Part shown: one piece after another, positions 50,701 to 60,100 of the stretch
How the letters are laid out: each line of letters opens with the position of its first letter
Position numbering within the stretch: the stretch's first letter is position 1
From: Taenia hydatigena
Taxonomy: Eukaryota; Platyhelminthes; Cestoda; Cyclophyllidea; Taeniidae
Direction of reading: 5' to 3'
Length of the DNA stretch: 64,000 bases
NCBI GenBank assembly: GCA_036345935.2
Contig: JADWOT020000006.1
Location: 8,778,519-8,842,518 of the forward strand
Translations under genes and position numbers: made by a program
The notes under the pieces: generated by a model
Seen by the model: the letters and a program-made list of their open reading frames with translations, nothing else
Told to the model about the DNA's origin: nothing
Databases searched by the model: none

Positions 50701-52933
50701 CAAGAATAACAAGATGGAAAGAGTAGAGAAAAAGATAAACCAGGTTTGAAAGATGATTAAACATAAAATGGCCTTCGAACCGTGGAATAATTCCGATTAA
50801 CAAATTTAATTAAACGGACCATGTAAATCCGGTTCCACTCTAATTCTCCGTTGGTTTATCTTCGTCTAAACCTATACTTCGAGAACTCATTTTTACCAAT
50901 GGTAACTCAAATAGTTCCTTAGATAGGATGCTCACCTAGACAATAGTATCATTCTGAAATTGTGGTGTTGTGAGTAAAGAGAGACTCCATTCAACTTATA
51001 ATGATAAGGTACTAGGCATGCCAATAGCGCGCACAGCGGTGAGGATCTCGATACGTCAACCGTCAGGAAGAAATTTGCAAGTTGTAGGTTGGGAAAAGCA
51101 GAAACCGTAAATCATTAACTAGTGGAGTTACTGCCCCAAATGAAGGTAAGCATGATAATGCGCATGTAGACAAATAAAGAATACTAATTAGGTGTAGTGG
51201 ATGTGGATATGGCTTTCATCTAAATGGAATGTTAATCGCTGAAACAAAAAAAGATCAAAGGGAAAAATGAACAGCATCTTGTACTAAAGAGCCATAATTT
51301 GAATCAATTAAAGGGTGGAAACAAGAGCTAAAACCTTGTCAGTTGACTTGGCTGCAACGCCGAAGCAGCAGGGCATGTCATCGATTAAAGCCTCCAGCAG
51401 ACATCCGGACAGCTGATTATCGGAGTCATCGAATGGGAATGTAAACTCGTCGTCTTTGTGATTTCGTGAATGTCCAACCTCTGCACATACAGTGCCCGCT
51501 GTGCCTACTTTTGGTGGGGGTGGTCGTTTGGATGTTCTGGGACCCCGCCAGGTCATGGTAATGGATACTTTGATGTCGCTTTCTGGATCGAAATTGAGGG
51601 CGGTCCAATGAAAGGCTCCAACTGGGAGGCAACTATCCTTATAGTTGTCAGGAATAACTGGAGAAACCTACGAATTTTCAATAAATTATTGTAGAAGCAT
51701 TCGCACGTGGATCAATCAGTTTCAAAATTACTTCATAATAGACAAACTTGTTTGCATATCAGAAGGAACTTCAATTCCGGGAATTCATAGACCATCCAAG
51801 AACGCGGATAGAGGCCAATGAAGCTGCCCACCTGCGGCGACATTGACCACTTCCACGAATGAAGGCCTTCCACAGCTTTATCCGGCCCAGAAGTCGAAAG
51901 AACCCGATGGTACACACAATTTCCGTTTTTCCACAGAGTTAAAATAAACTGCAATGAATGAGTTTTTGAAATTCATAAGTGCACATGTTACAAAGTATGA
52001 AAGCTATTAGTGGAAACCTAAGGCTATGAAACACGAACAAGTACCTGATCAGCCGCACCGATGTCATAAATAAAGCGGCCGGGTAGAAGACTTGATCGAC
52101 AAAATTCGCCTTTATAACCACGACCAATTGTACCGCATCCAATACCCCCTAATGGAACGCCGTAGGTAGGCGACACGGTCAACGGGTTAAGTACGTCTAT
52201 CGGCAATAAACGTTTCTTCCGATATTCCGTCGGTATTTGGACTTCAGTTATGTACCTGAAATATTTCATCAGGTTAAAATATCCATATCAAAAAAGAAAT
52301 AAACACAATGTGCTAAAAAGACCTTAGAACGTTTTCTCAACCGAGTATTAGAAACCCGATTATGTAGAGGAATTCGTACAGTCAGAAAGCAAAACTTTTG
52401 GAGGGTAATTACCTCAGCAGCACGCCCAATATAACCAGTCATCAGTTAGGGGGGAGGAACGTCAATGACCAAAGCCGTCAACATAATGGTTGACAGCATC
52501 GCAACTCAACAAATTTACCATACGAATGCAAGTAATTCCAGACAAAGTCATCAAAAAGTCGTCGAATGCCAAGAAACAACCATCAATTAGTTTATTTTAA
52601 ATCAAAAGAGCAAGAAACCTGCTCAACTAAATAATATTTATCTCGTACCACTCATGTACCTATAAAAAGGGGACATCCGTAATGCAAAGGAATTATCCAA
52701 AGAAACATGCAATACCGTTGAAAAATGCTAACGCCTCAAGTACAGAAAGATAACGCAAACGCTCTAAGGCCCACAAAGTACCTTGACAAATCCAAAAAAT
52801 TGGCCATTAAAATACCAAATCGGGGTTTGTTCGGACCCGCATTTTTCGATAAGCGTTCATCAAATCGTTTTTTCCACCCATAAATTGGAACCAGACGGTT
52901 TTTTTCGGCATAAGAAATTGCGCAAATCGACAT
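44780..52933 (-). CDS. GBA2: Non-lysosomal glucosylceramidase (GH116)
   Basis: Hydrolyses glucosylceramide to glucose and ceramide at the cytosolic face of ER/Golgi/plasma membranes. Exons: 52933-52782 (ATG at 52933), 52255-52045, 51948-51748, 51667-51335, 50658-50457, 49940-49754, 48906-48778, 48383-48028, 47693-47320, 47147-47038, 46721-46546, a gap of one or two unresolved exons, 45495-45300, 44998-44780 (stop). All listed junctions before the gap close in phase. Blocks: [31 protein letters not shown] (N-terminal GH116 signature), [96 protein letters not shown] and [13 protein letters not shown]. The FNELYY...DGGTVW and DQTYD blocks are where the family's catalytic Glu and Asp lie, and both look intact. 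An insert rich in Gly/Ala/Ser follows DPLPDEE in the exon ending at 48028. It is divergent from RPS15/UGCG and convergent with TRAPPC10. Confidence 0.93.
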
Positions 52934-53102
52934 CAAGACAACACAAACCAGCGGCACGATTCAAACAATGCAGATAATATGGTGCATGGTGGTAACATAT
53001 ATATTCACTGTGCAAAAATATATAGCACTTTCACCCCAGAAATTACCGAATTTCAAAAAAGATTAAAAATTAGAAGTGCAAAACCCAGGTTTTTAAAATG
53101 AC

Positions 53103-53196
53103 CTTTGTAGGCCAGAGGCGGGAGGGCAATTTGAAGCTGGCCGTGACCGATGTGGTCCGGCGCGCCCTCCTTATGTCCCCCCTCTGGCCTACAAAG
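53103..53196. repeat. 16-bp perfect inverted repeat in transposon-derived DNA
   Basis: ctttgtaggccagagg at 53103-53118 is the exact reverse complement of 53181-53196, with 62 bases between. Both arms extend into sequence related to the blocks at 6728-6775 and 10180-10215 near the gypsy remnant (ttctttaaatg next to a gaggcggga tract). Two copies of one transposon segment therefore sit head to head. Confidence 0.7.
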
Positions 53197-53289
53197 CACA
53201 TTTAAAGAACCTAGGTATTACACACCCTCCTCGTATTTTGATCGGTTTACCCAGTGCTACTCTCACTGGCTCGCTTTAATCAAACCATC

Positions 53290-53662
53290 GGGTGGTTTTC
53301 TTTTTGCGATTACGTAGGCTTCGTCCTCGTAACCTACAGGTGGAGCACCTCTGTAATGTCAGATTTTATTGTGACGGACAGTTATTGGCTGGGTACGGAG
53401 TTCTGCACTCCGTACGAGGTGTATATATAGGGGTAAAAACCCTGCAGAGTCGAATCCGCTTCCCGCTGCCGCCAACGTAGACACCCGAGGCTCCCTCGAA
53501 GGCAAAAGGAGGCAGAATTCTAGAGTGGAATATATGTACTCAATGGACAGGGGGAAATAAGCCGCCGACATGGCCCAGCGACCAGCCTACACAGCTAGGG
53601 CCGGACGGCCGCCCCTCTGACCCTGACCAAAAACCGGTAGTACAAACAAACAAATTACTACA
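53290..53662 (-). mobile_element. Truncated LTR element: TRIM-like LTR joined to pol 3' end
   Basis: Read on the minus strand, an LTR-like block (53662-53476, 187 bp, starting tgtagtaattt) is followed directly by a primer-binding-site-like ttggcggcagcgg. After about 50 further bases comes a stretch (about 53420-53340) matching the 3' end of pol in the gypsy remnant at 9870-9930 (both encode a version of LRTQPITVxHNK). The LTR shares the order of landmarks with the intact TRIMs but is clearly diverged. The second LTR is missing. This is an internal-deletion derivative or a recombinant. Confidence 0.7.
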
Positions 53663-53709
53663 ATCTCACCATAATCAATAACTTTTATTCGCAAAACCCT
53701 AGTTGAATA

Positions 53710-54623
53710 TGTAGCGTCTCGAGGCTTCCTCGAAAGCAAAAGAATACAGAATGCTAAAGTAGGATATATGTATTCATCGGACAGAGGGAAAAAGGCTGCT
53801 GGCATGGCCCGGAGGCCAGCCCACGCAGCTAGACCAGTACGGACACCTCTGTGACCTTGACAGAAACCGGCAGTTCTAACAAACAAAGTACTACATTGCC
53901 CCTCTCCTCTTTCGAGCGTCGTCCCCGACGCGCCCCTCGGTACATCTCCCGCGCCAGCCATCACAACATACTCAGTGCTGCAGCAAGCACCCTCGAGCTA
54001 ACCATGCCAGTCGCCGACATTCGGCTTGACACCAACATCAGTGATCCCTCTTGACAGTGCATTGCACTTCGAGTTTCGTCCGGCTTGGAAACAAAGTTCG
54101 GAATAAGTGGTTCTGCCGACCATCAGTATGTCCGTAGGGAGGCGTCAGCACGCCGATCTCCTTAAGCAAGTATATTAGGGGTAATCTTCAGAACGAAACT
54201 TCCCAGGTGGTCAATGGATAGTGTCGCTTCAGTTGTTAGATTTCTTGTAGAAAATGGAGACGTGGTAGATGCCGGAGGTGGACATCGTTCGTGGCCCATT
54301 TGTAGCACATGCACTTCTTTCGCACCGCTGCAACATGCCGCAGGTGGTAGAGATCGGGATAAAAACCCTATAGAGTTGGCTCCGCTTTCCGCTGCCACCG
54401 ATGTAGCGTGTTGAGGCTCCCTCGAAGGCAAAAGAAGGCAGAATGCTAGGGTAGAATATATATATATATATATACATATATACATATGTATATATATATA
54501 TTCACCGCACAGAGGGAAAAAGACTGCTGGCATGGCCCGGAGGCCAGCCCATGTAGCTAGGGCAATGCGGCCACCTCTGTGACCTTGACAGAAATCGGCA
54601 GTTCTAACAAACAAAGTACTACA
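53710..54623 (-). mobile_element. TRIM element on the minus strand (914 bp)
   Basis: Two LTRs in direct orientation, 53710-53895 (186 bp) and 54402-54623 (222 bp), both with TGTAG...CTACA ends. The 5-bp sequence gaata flanks both ends (53705-53709 and 54624-54628). Read on the minus strand, the primer-binding-site-like tcggtggcagcgg follows the upstream LTR. The purine-rich tract precedes the downstream LTR, at about 53897-53915. The interior matches the 10.7-kb copy, with substitutions and a small deletion. The longer LTR has grown by expansion of its internal TA run. The LTRs differ at many sites, so this copy is older than the one at 10.7 kb. Confidence 0.92.
54458..54502. repeat. TA microsatellite inside an LTR
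   Basis: About 45 bases of almost pure TA with interspersed C and G (tatacatatata style). It lies where the intact TRIM LTRs have only gaatatatatattc. It accounts for the extra 36 bases of this LTR. Confidence 0.85.
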
Positions 54624-54739
54624 GAATACATGTTTTGAATTTCAGTAGTCGCGAAGCAGACTTTGTTCTTGAAGCTTACCCTACAACTACTGTGCCAGTA
54701 GCAGCCTAAGACTCCCTTCAAGACATCATATCCTAGCAG

Positions 54740-54850
54740 GATACATAATTTTTCAATGAACACAGTGGAACTGAGGCCGCTGACGCGGCTCAGAGGCCAG
54801 CTCACCCAGCAAAGACAATGTGGTTACCCAAGTAGCCATAACCAAAGCCG
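54740..54850 (-). repeat. Old LTR fragment
   Basis: The run ctcagaggccagctcac, followed by caaagacaatgtggtta, resembles the minus-strand LTR block at 54540-54580 (cggaggccagcccat, then gggcaatgcggcca). It is strongly diverged and without ends. Confidence 0.4.
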
Positions 54851-55179
54851 AATTTTAAATATGCAGCGAAGTGTCTCAGCGCTATCTCAAGTTAGCAAGT
54901 GACTTTGAATTAATTACGGTTCTTACCCGAAATTCAGCGTTAAATGTTCACTCATAAAGCTTCAAATTTGATCATTTTTGCAAGTTATATGTTATGTAAG
55001 AACTTGTTTTCAAATTTTTCTAGCGAGCGTGTTTTCTGATGTGAATGCTTATCATTGTGTTAGCCCTCAACCACATCCGATATTCTCTGGAACCCAGTGC
55101 CTAAGCAATTACGTCACAGATGACAAAAATTGCCCCTTGCATAAATAGAAACAACTTTTTTATAAAAAAATGCATTTTA

Positions 55180-55279
55180 TATTTAGTTTATAGAGAGTGT
55201 TTTATGAGGGACATTTTTGTTTGAAGAGTCCCACCGACAAGAGGTACGATCTTCAGTTCCCTCTCGCTGTTCGCTTGAA
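55180..55279 (+). promoter_or_regulatory. Probable RPS15 core promoter and 5' leader
   Basis: An AT-rich stretch (tttatatttagtttatag, about 55174-55191) lies about 70-100 bases before a pyrimidine-rich leader (ttccctctcgctgttcgctt, 55257-55276) that runs into the ATG at 55280. A short pyrimidine-rich leader is typical of ribosomal protein genes. No transcription start can be placed from sequence alone. Confidence 0.35.
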
Positions 55280-55786
55280 ATGGTATGGTGGTAGTTGAGC
55301 TTGCTAACTTTTAAGGGTGATGAAGAGGTGAAGAAGAGGCGGACGTTTAGAAAATACTTTTACCGTGGAGTCGATCTCGATCAACTTTTGGATATGAGCG
55401 TGTAAGTCGGTATTCTGTTTTTCAAATGTGTTGTTAGTGATCAATTGGCTGAGCTTTATTCCGCGCGCAAACGAAGACGCATACGTAGAGGTCTTGGAAC
55501 CAAACACAAGGCCCTTCTTCAAAAGCTGCGAAAAAGTAAAAAGAACTGTCCTATCGGGGAGAAGCCGGCAGTTGTCAAAACTCACCTCCGCAATATGATC
55601 GTTTTCCCCGAAATGGTTGGATCTGTCGTTGGCATATACAATGGCAAGACCTTCAATCAAGTAGAGATCCGCCCAGAAATGATTGGTCACTACCTTGGTG
55701 AATTCTCAATTACCTACAAACCTGTGAAGCACGGTCGCCCTGGTATCGGTGCTACTCACAGCTCGAGATTCATCCCACTTAAGTGA
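55280..55786 (+). CDS. RPS15: 40S ribosomal protein S15 (uS19)
   Basis: Small-subunit ribosomal protein near the decoding region. Three exons: 55280-55282 (the ATG alone), 55316-55401, 55438-55786 (stop TGA), encoding 145 residues, the same length as the human protein. The introns are 33 bases (55283-55315, gtatgg to tttaag) and 36 bases (55402-55437, gtaagt to gttag). Blocks [58 protein letters not shown] and [15 protein letters not shown] are nearly invariant in animals. The first exon had to be inferred: the frame upstream of GDEEVKKRR is closed by a stop at 55292-55294, and ATG|gtatgg is the only nearby ATG with a donor in phase. The gene sits between GBA2 and UGCG. Confidence 0.97.
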
Positions 55787-57172
55787 TTTTAACATGCATT
55801 ATGCGGTTTACAAATAGTTCCCGCTTTGTGGATCTTGTGCTTTCATTTTGGGTGGTTTCTACTGAGGAGATGGGCCTTGACTGCATGTTCTTCACTTTGC
55901 TAGTTGATGTTTGTGCCGGTCTTCTTCAGGTAGTCGGATGGCCTGAACTTATGGGGTAGTCGTTGGCGGTGGGCAGGGTTTTTTAGAGATGGGATGGTTT
56001 CCTGTGGCGTAATGTGGGTCTCAGGGTTGGGTCGCGGTCTCACTGGTGCGCCTGCTCCCCCTGTGGTGTGTGCGCATCCATCAAGCCGCGTCTCCGCTCG
56101 CAGCCGCTTTGCGTGGGGAGAGGCGGCTTTGGAGAGCCGCCCGTTCCTTGTCACGCACTACCCCTTTTCATGTTTTCAAACTAAGGATTTGGATGGAAAA
56201 TTGCGCGGCTCCGGGCCGGCGCCTCCAATGCGGTGGTTGAGTGGTGAGAATTCCGGGGCCCTTGGGGGGTGCGCGTCCTGGGTTCCTTTGCCACCCTGGT
56301 CAGATTCTCTTATTACATTTCCTCTAGTCGAAGGTGTTAAGCCCTCCTCTCATTTTACGAAGGACCATTATTGCTGGACCACGGGTAGCCTTGCAATTGC
56401 TGAGTGGTTATCTGGCTACTGGCGTGGGAGGGGGAGTGGTCCATGTGGTCGTGCTGTCTGGGTAGGGAATCTCAGCTTCGGTTCCCTATTTGTGGCGCGG
56501 TTTGCTGTTCGCTTAGTTATCCTGCCAATGGAATATGCTCGCCTAAACCGCAATCATGTGACGTCCACAAGAATGAGCTGTTCTCCAGCAGTGATAGCGT
56601 CTAGCAAGTGGGGTCTGCATTGGTAAGTTTACCGATTTTAGTCATGAGAGCGTAATTATTTGGTGGTTAAGGCCGTGGAGGGGCGATCACGGCCACGACC
56701 TCCTGGTTATAGCCGCACCTAACTAGAGTGAGTTGTACAATCTCCATTCGTGATACTTGGATAGCTGTTCGAACGCCTTTTGTGGCGTTAATTAAGAGTG
56801 CAGTGTGAAGCTGTGAGGCTTAAAGCATCGTTTGTAGTAATGAAGTGTGTAAAGAAGTTTCGCCCGATGCACTAATCTTCCGTCCATTTAGACCTGCTAT
56901 GGAAAATTCCTATCTCTGAAGTAAAGCGGCACAACCCCCAGGATTTCAGTTTAATCTGTTACCGAAATTACATGTCAGAGTTCCTTATTCATAAATAACT
57001 CAAATGATGCAAACAAATGGTGAAGTAAATTGAATTTAATATACAATGTAGCTACTAGAAATATAACCTACCTGCTTATTACCTGAAATTCATTGGCTAT
57101 GACGAGCCAATCACATTAGAGTTAATTGTGCTTGGCAAGGTATTGCGAGATCGGCTCTCCCATCATTTAGCT
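55787..57172. other. RPS15-UGCG intergenic stretch with a GC-rich open frame
   Basis: Between 55994 and 56626 the sequence becomes GC-rich, unlike its AT-rich neighbours, and holds a 210-codon plus-strand open frame overlapped by shorter frames. The translation is rich in Gly, Pro, Ser and Trp and shows no domain I recognise. Past 56620 there is a splice-donor-like ggtaagt, an Sm-like tract at 56654-56663 and a 7-bp hairpin at 56671-56694. The remainder to the UGCG start codon is AT-rich and featureless. Confidence 0.4.
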
Positions 57173-60100
57173 ATGCTGGACGTGCTTTGCGCGTACGTGC
57201 TCTATGGGATTGCTATGGTCCCGATAACTGTATACTTCAATCAGTTCCTCTTCTTCCTGTTCGCTTTTTATGTTTCGTAAGTGCGTTTTGTATCTCGATT
57301 ATTATACCTCGTGTATTTTGGTGCAAATAAAACAGTCATTTACAACCGTTTTATTTTATTTGGTGCATTAGTTTTTTCTACTTCTCTCTAAACCTAACAT
57401 TTCTGCAAATTACGGCACACTCAAGTTATTTAAGTGTCGGTACTGACCTGATAGTAATGGTTTACTCATGTATAGCATTTGGACTAGTTATGTGCATTAT
57501 CCAAAACCTTTTATTAATAACCTCGCATTTTTACTTCGGCACACTGAATTTTAAGTTTTTACTGACATGCTTTTCCTTGAGTTGAGGATGAGGCATTAAT
57601 CATCACATTTTCAATTGCTTACATGGTAAGCAATCTTTCTTAATGATTTTTTTCTCATTCAAATTGACAAGGTGTATCTGGCACGTACTAGCCCTATTCT
57701 TCATGCGCTAAATGTTATTTAATGTAGAGGTGTTGGCGGCAGATGTTGTTTCGACACTAAGTCTTATTTTTCCAGTCATAAAATAATGGGATTTTGGTTT
57801 TACCTTATCTGAACTTCTTTTTAATCTTCACGATTGAAATTGCTGCTTCAGTACAAATGTCTATCATTCCAGAATCTGTAATGTATCTGTTGGCGTCTTT
57901 TGACGTTGAAGTATTTTTTATTTCCGCCACTTCTTTGTGATATTTGAGCTTTTATTTTATTTGCAAAGCGGTGAAAGTGTAGTGCATTTGTGAAATGTGG
58001 AGTCATTTTTGGAACTGTTAAGTCTTATGAAACAAAGCGCTTTTACGTCACTAACAGTTTCTGGGATTTCACGCATCGTTGAAGGCCGCGTGTGTTGACC
58101 AATGTTCCATCCTTCCACTTCAGGATACGCAAATTTTACAAGAAAAGCAATGAGCCTCTTGAATATCTTCCGGGCGTATCCATTGTTAAGCCCCTTATGG
58201 GCGTAGATCCGCTTTTATCTGAGAACATCACCAGTCATTTGGAACTTCGATATCCAAACGTGGGTTTTTGTTCCCTCATACAATTCGCTGGCACTGATCA
58301 TTAAAGTTTCCCACTTTAATCGATTTATGCGAAAGCTCTTTACGTGTTACTTTGTGTATATTGTTGCAGTTTAGTGTTTTTTGTAGTTCGAAATCATTTT
58401 CTGTGTCGAGGACCCTAATGACCCTGCTGTTGAACTCGTCGAATCCCTATTTCGGAAGTATCCAAATGTCGATGCTCGTCTCATCATAGGTAGGCCTACG
58501 CAGTTATACTACATCTGACTACCCTAAAGCACTTATAAACTTCTATTCCTTGTTTACTTTTCCAACTATTCACTTCATTTTAGAACATCAAAATGAAACG
58601 TTGGTTTACCTATAAGGGTGGTTTGGATATAGTGAGATTTATGGCATAATATTTGTGACATTAGCACTCTTTTCGCACGCTTTTCCAGGCGGTAACGGAA
58701 ACATGATTAATCCAATGGTGAATAACTTCCTCCCTGGCTACGAATCGGCGAAATACGACCTTGTGTGGCTCAGCACAAGCCGGATAAAGGGTGAGTGAGT
58801 ATGCCCTCTTTTCGCGCTCTCAAACGAACTACGGTAAGTCCTACCTCGCCTAAGTGTGTACTTTGGACATCTTAAAGCGCGATGAACCGACATAGGCTCT
58901 TTCGTGGTATGTGTCCAAGACCGCTACAGCATTCCCCTCACATTTGAGAGGCATTACTATGGTGACTGGTTAACAATGGGTTTATTAAACATTTGTTTGC
59001 ATTAAAGCATACACTACAGTGGTTTATCCTAGCCAAGTTCCGAATAAGATCGATTGTTGCCTGTTTTGGGACTATTTCTTCCTGAATCATTTGAAAAGCG
59101 TTTCCATACATGTGACATGACTATGGTACTCACTCCGTTGGGTCGCTTTGCAAACCTTACTGGAACTGACTAAACAATTACCGTAGCGTATTATCGGCTC
59201 GGGTGCAGGGTGCATCGTGAAACGTGTGAAAATTTCCTCCTCTTGTTTGTATAATGCTCCCTTTGAGGTAAAATGCGTATTCATCCTATGACGAGCCGTT
59301 TTTTGTATTGTTGGGCTGGTTGTGGTAGTCTTTTGTGAGTCGTGTTCAGTGATACATAAATCTTTTCACCAGCGAACACCGACATAATGGTCGACATGGT
59401 TCGCAAGTCCGAGGACCCTCGCGTTGCTCTCGTTCACCAGCTACCCTTTTACTCCGATCAGCGCGGCTTCATGAATGCCATCGAGAAGGTGAGCATCTAC
59501 CCCTCCCGGTTAGTCATATTTTTGAATTTCCAATGCTTTAACGGGAATTTAAGGTGGCTAGTCTTTTGTTTTATCTAACTCACTAGCATTTACTAGGGAG
59601 TGGCATATCGAGGGCATTTAAGATTATGCTCTAGTCCAGATGTCTACCATAATACGCTCGATACTGATTGAGCTTGAAGGATACAACTGATGTAGCAGTT
59701 GCCGTTAGTTAATAGTTACTAAATGGAACTCACGATTGTGATTCATTTTTATGTTCTGACTTGTTTCTTTCATTCCGAAAGAACATTGAGCTCATTTTTG
59801 TTCCCCTTTTCTTGTGTTGTGTTGTCTGACCTACACAGCATCAAAAGGACTTGCTACTATGTAGTGTGTGCATCTGGGACTTTTCTAAATGTGCTTTGAA
59901 AGATTACCCTCACTTGTTTGAACATTTACCGCCTTTATTTAATCCACCTTTTCTTCCTCTTAAAATAGGTGTGTTTTGGCTGTGCCTTAGGGCGTAGTGC
60001 AATAGCCCTCAACCACATGGGCATGCTCTGCTTCACTGGAATGTCCTACATCGTTCGCAAGTCCATCCTCGATCGGTACGGTGGTTTCGCGCGCTTTGGA

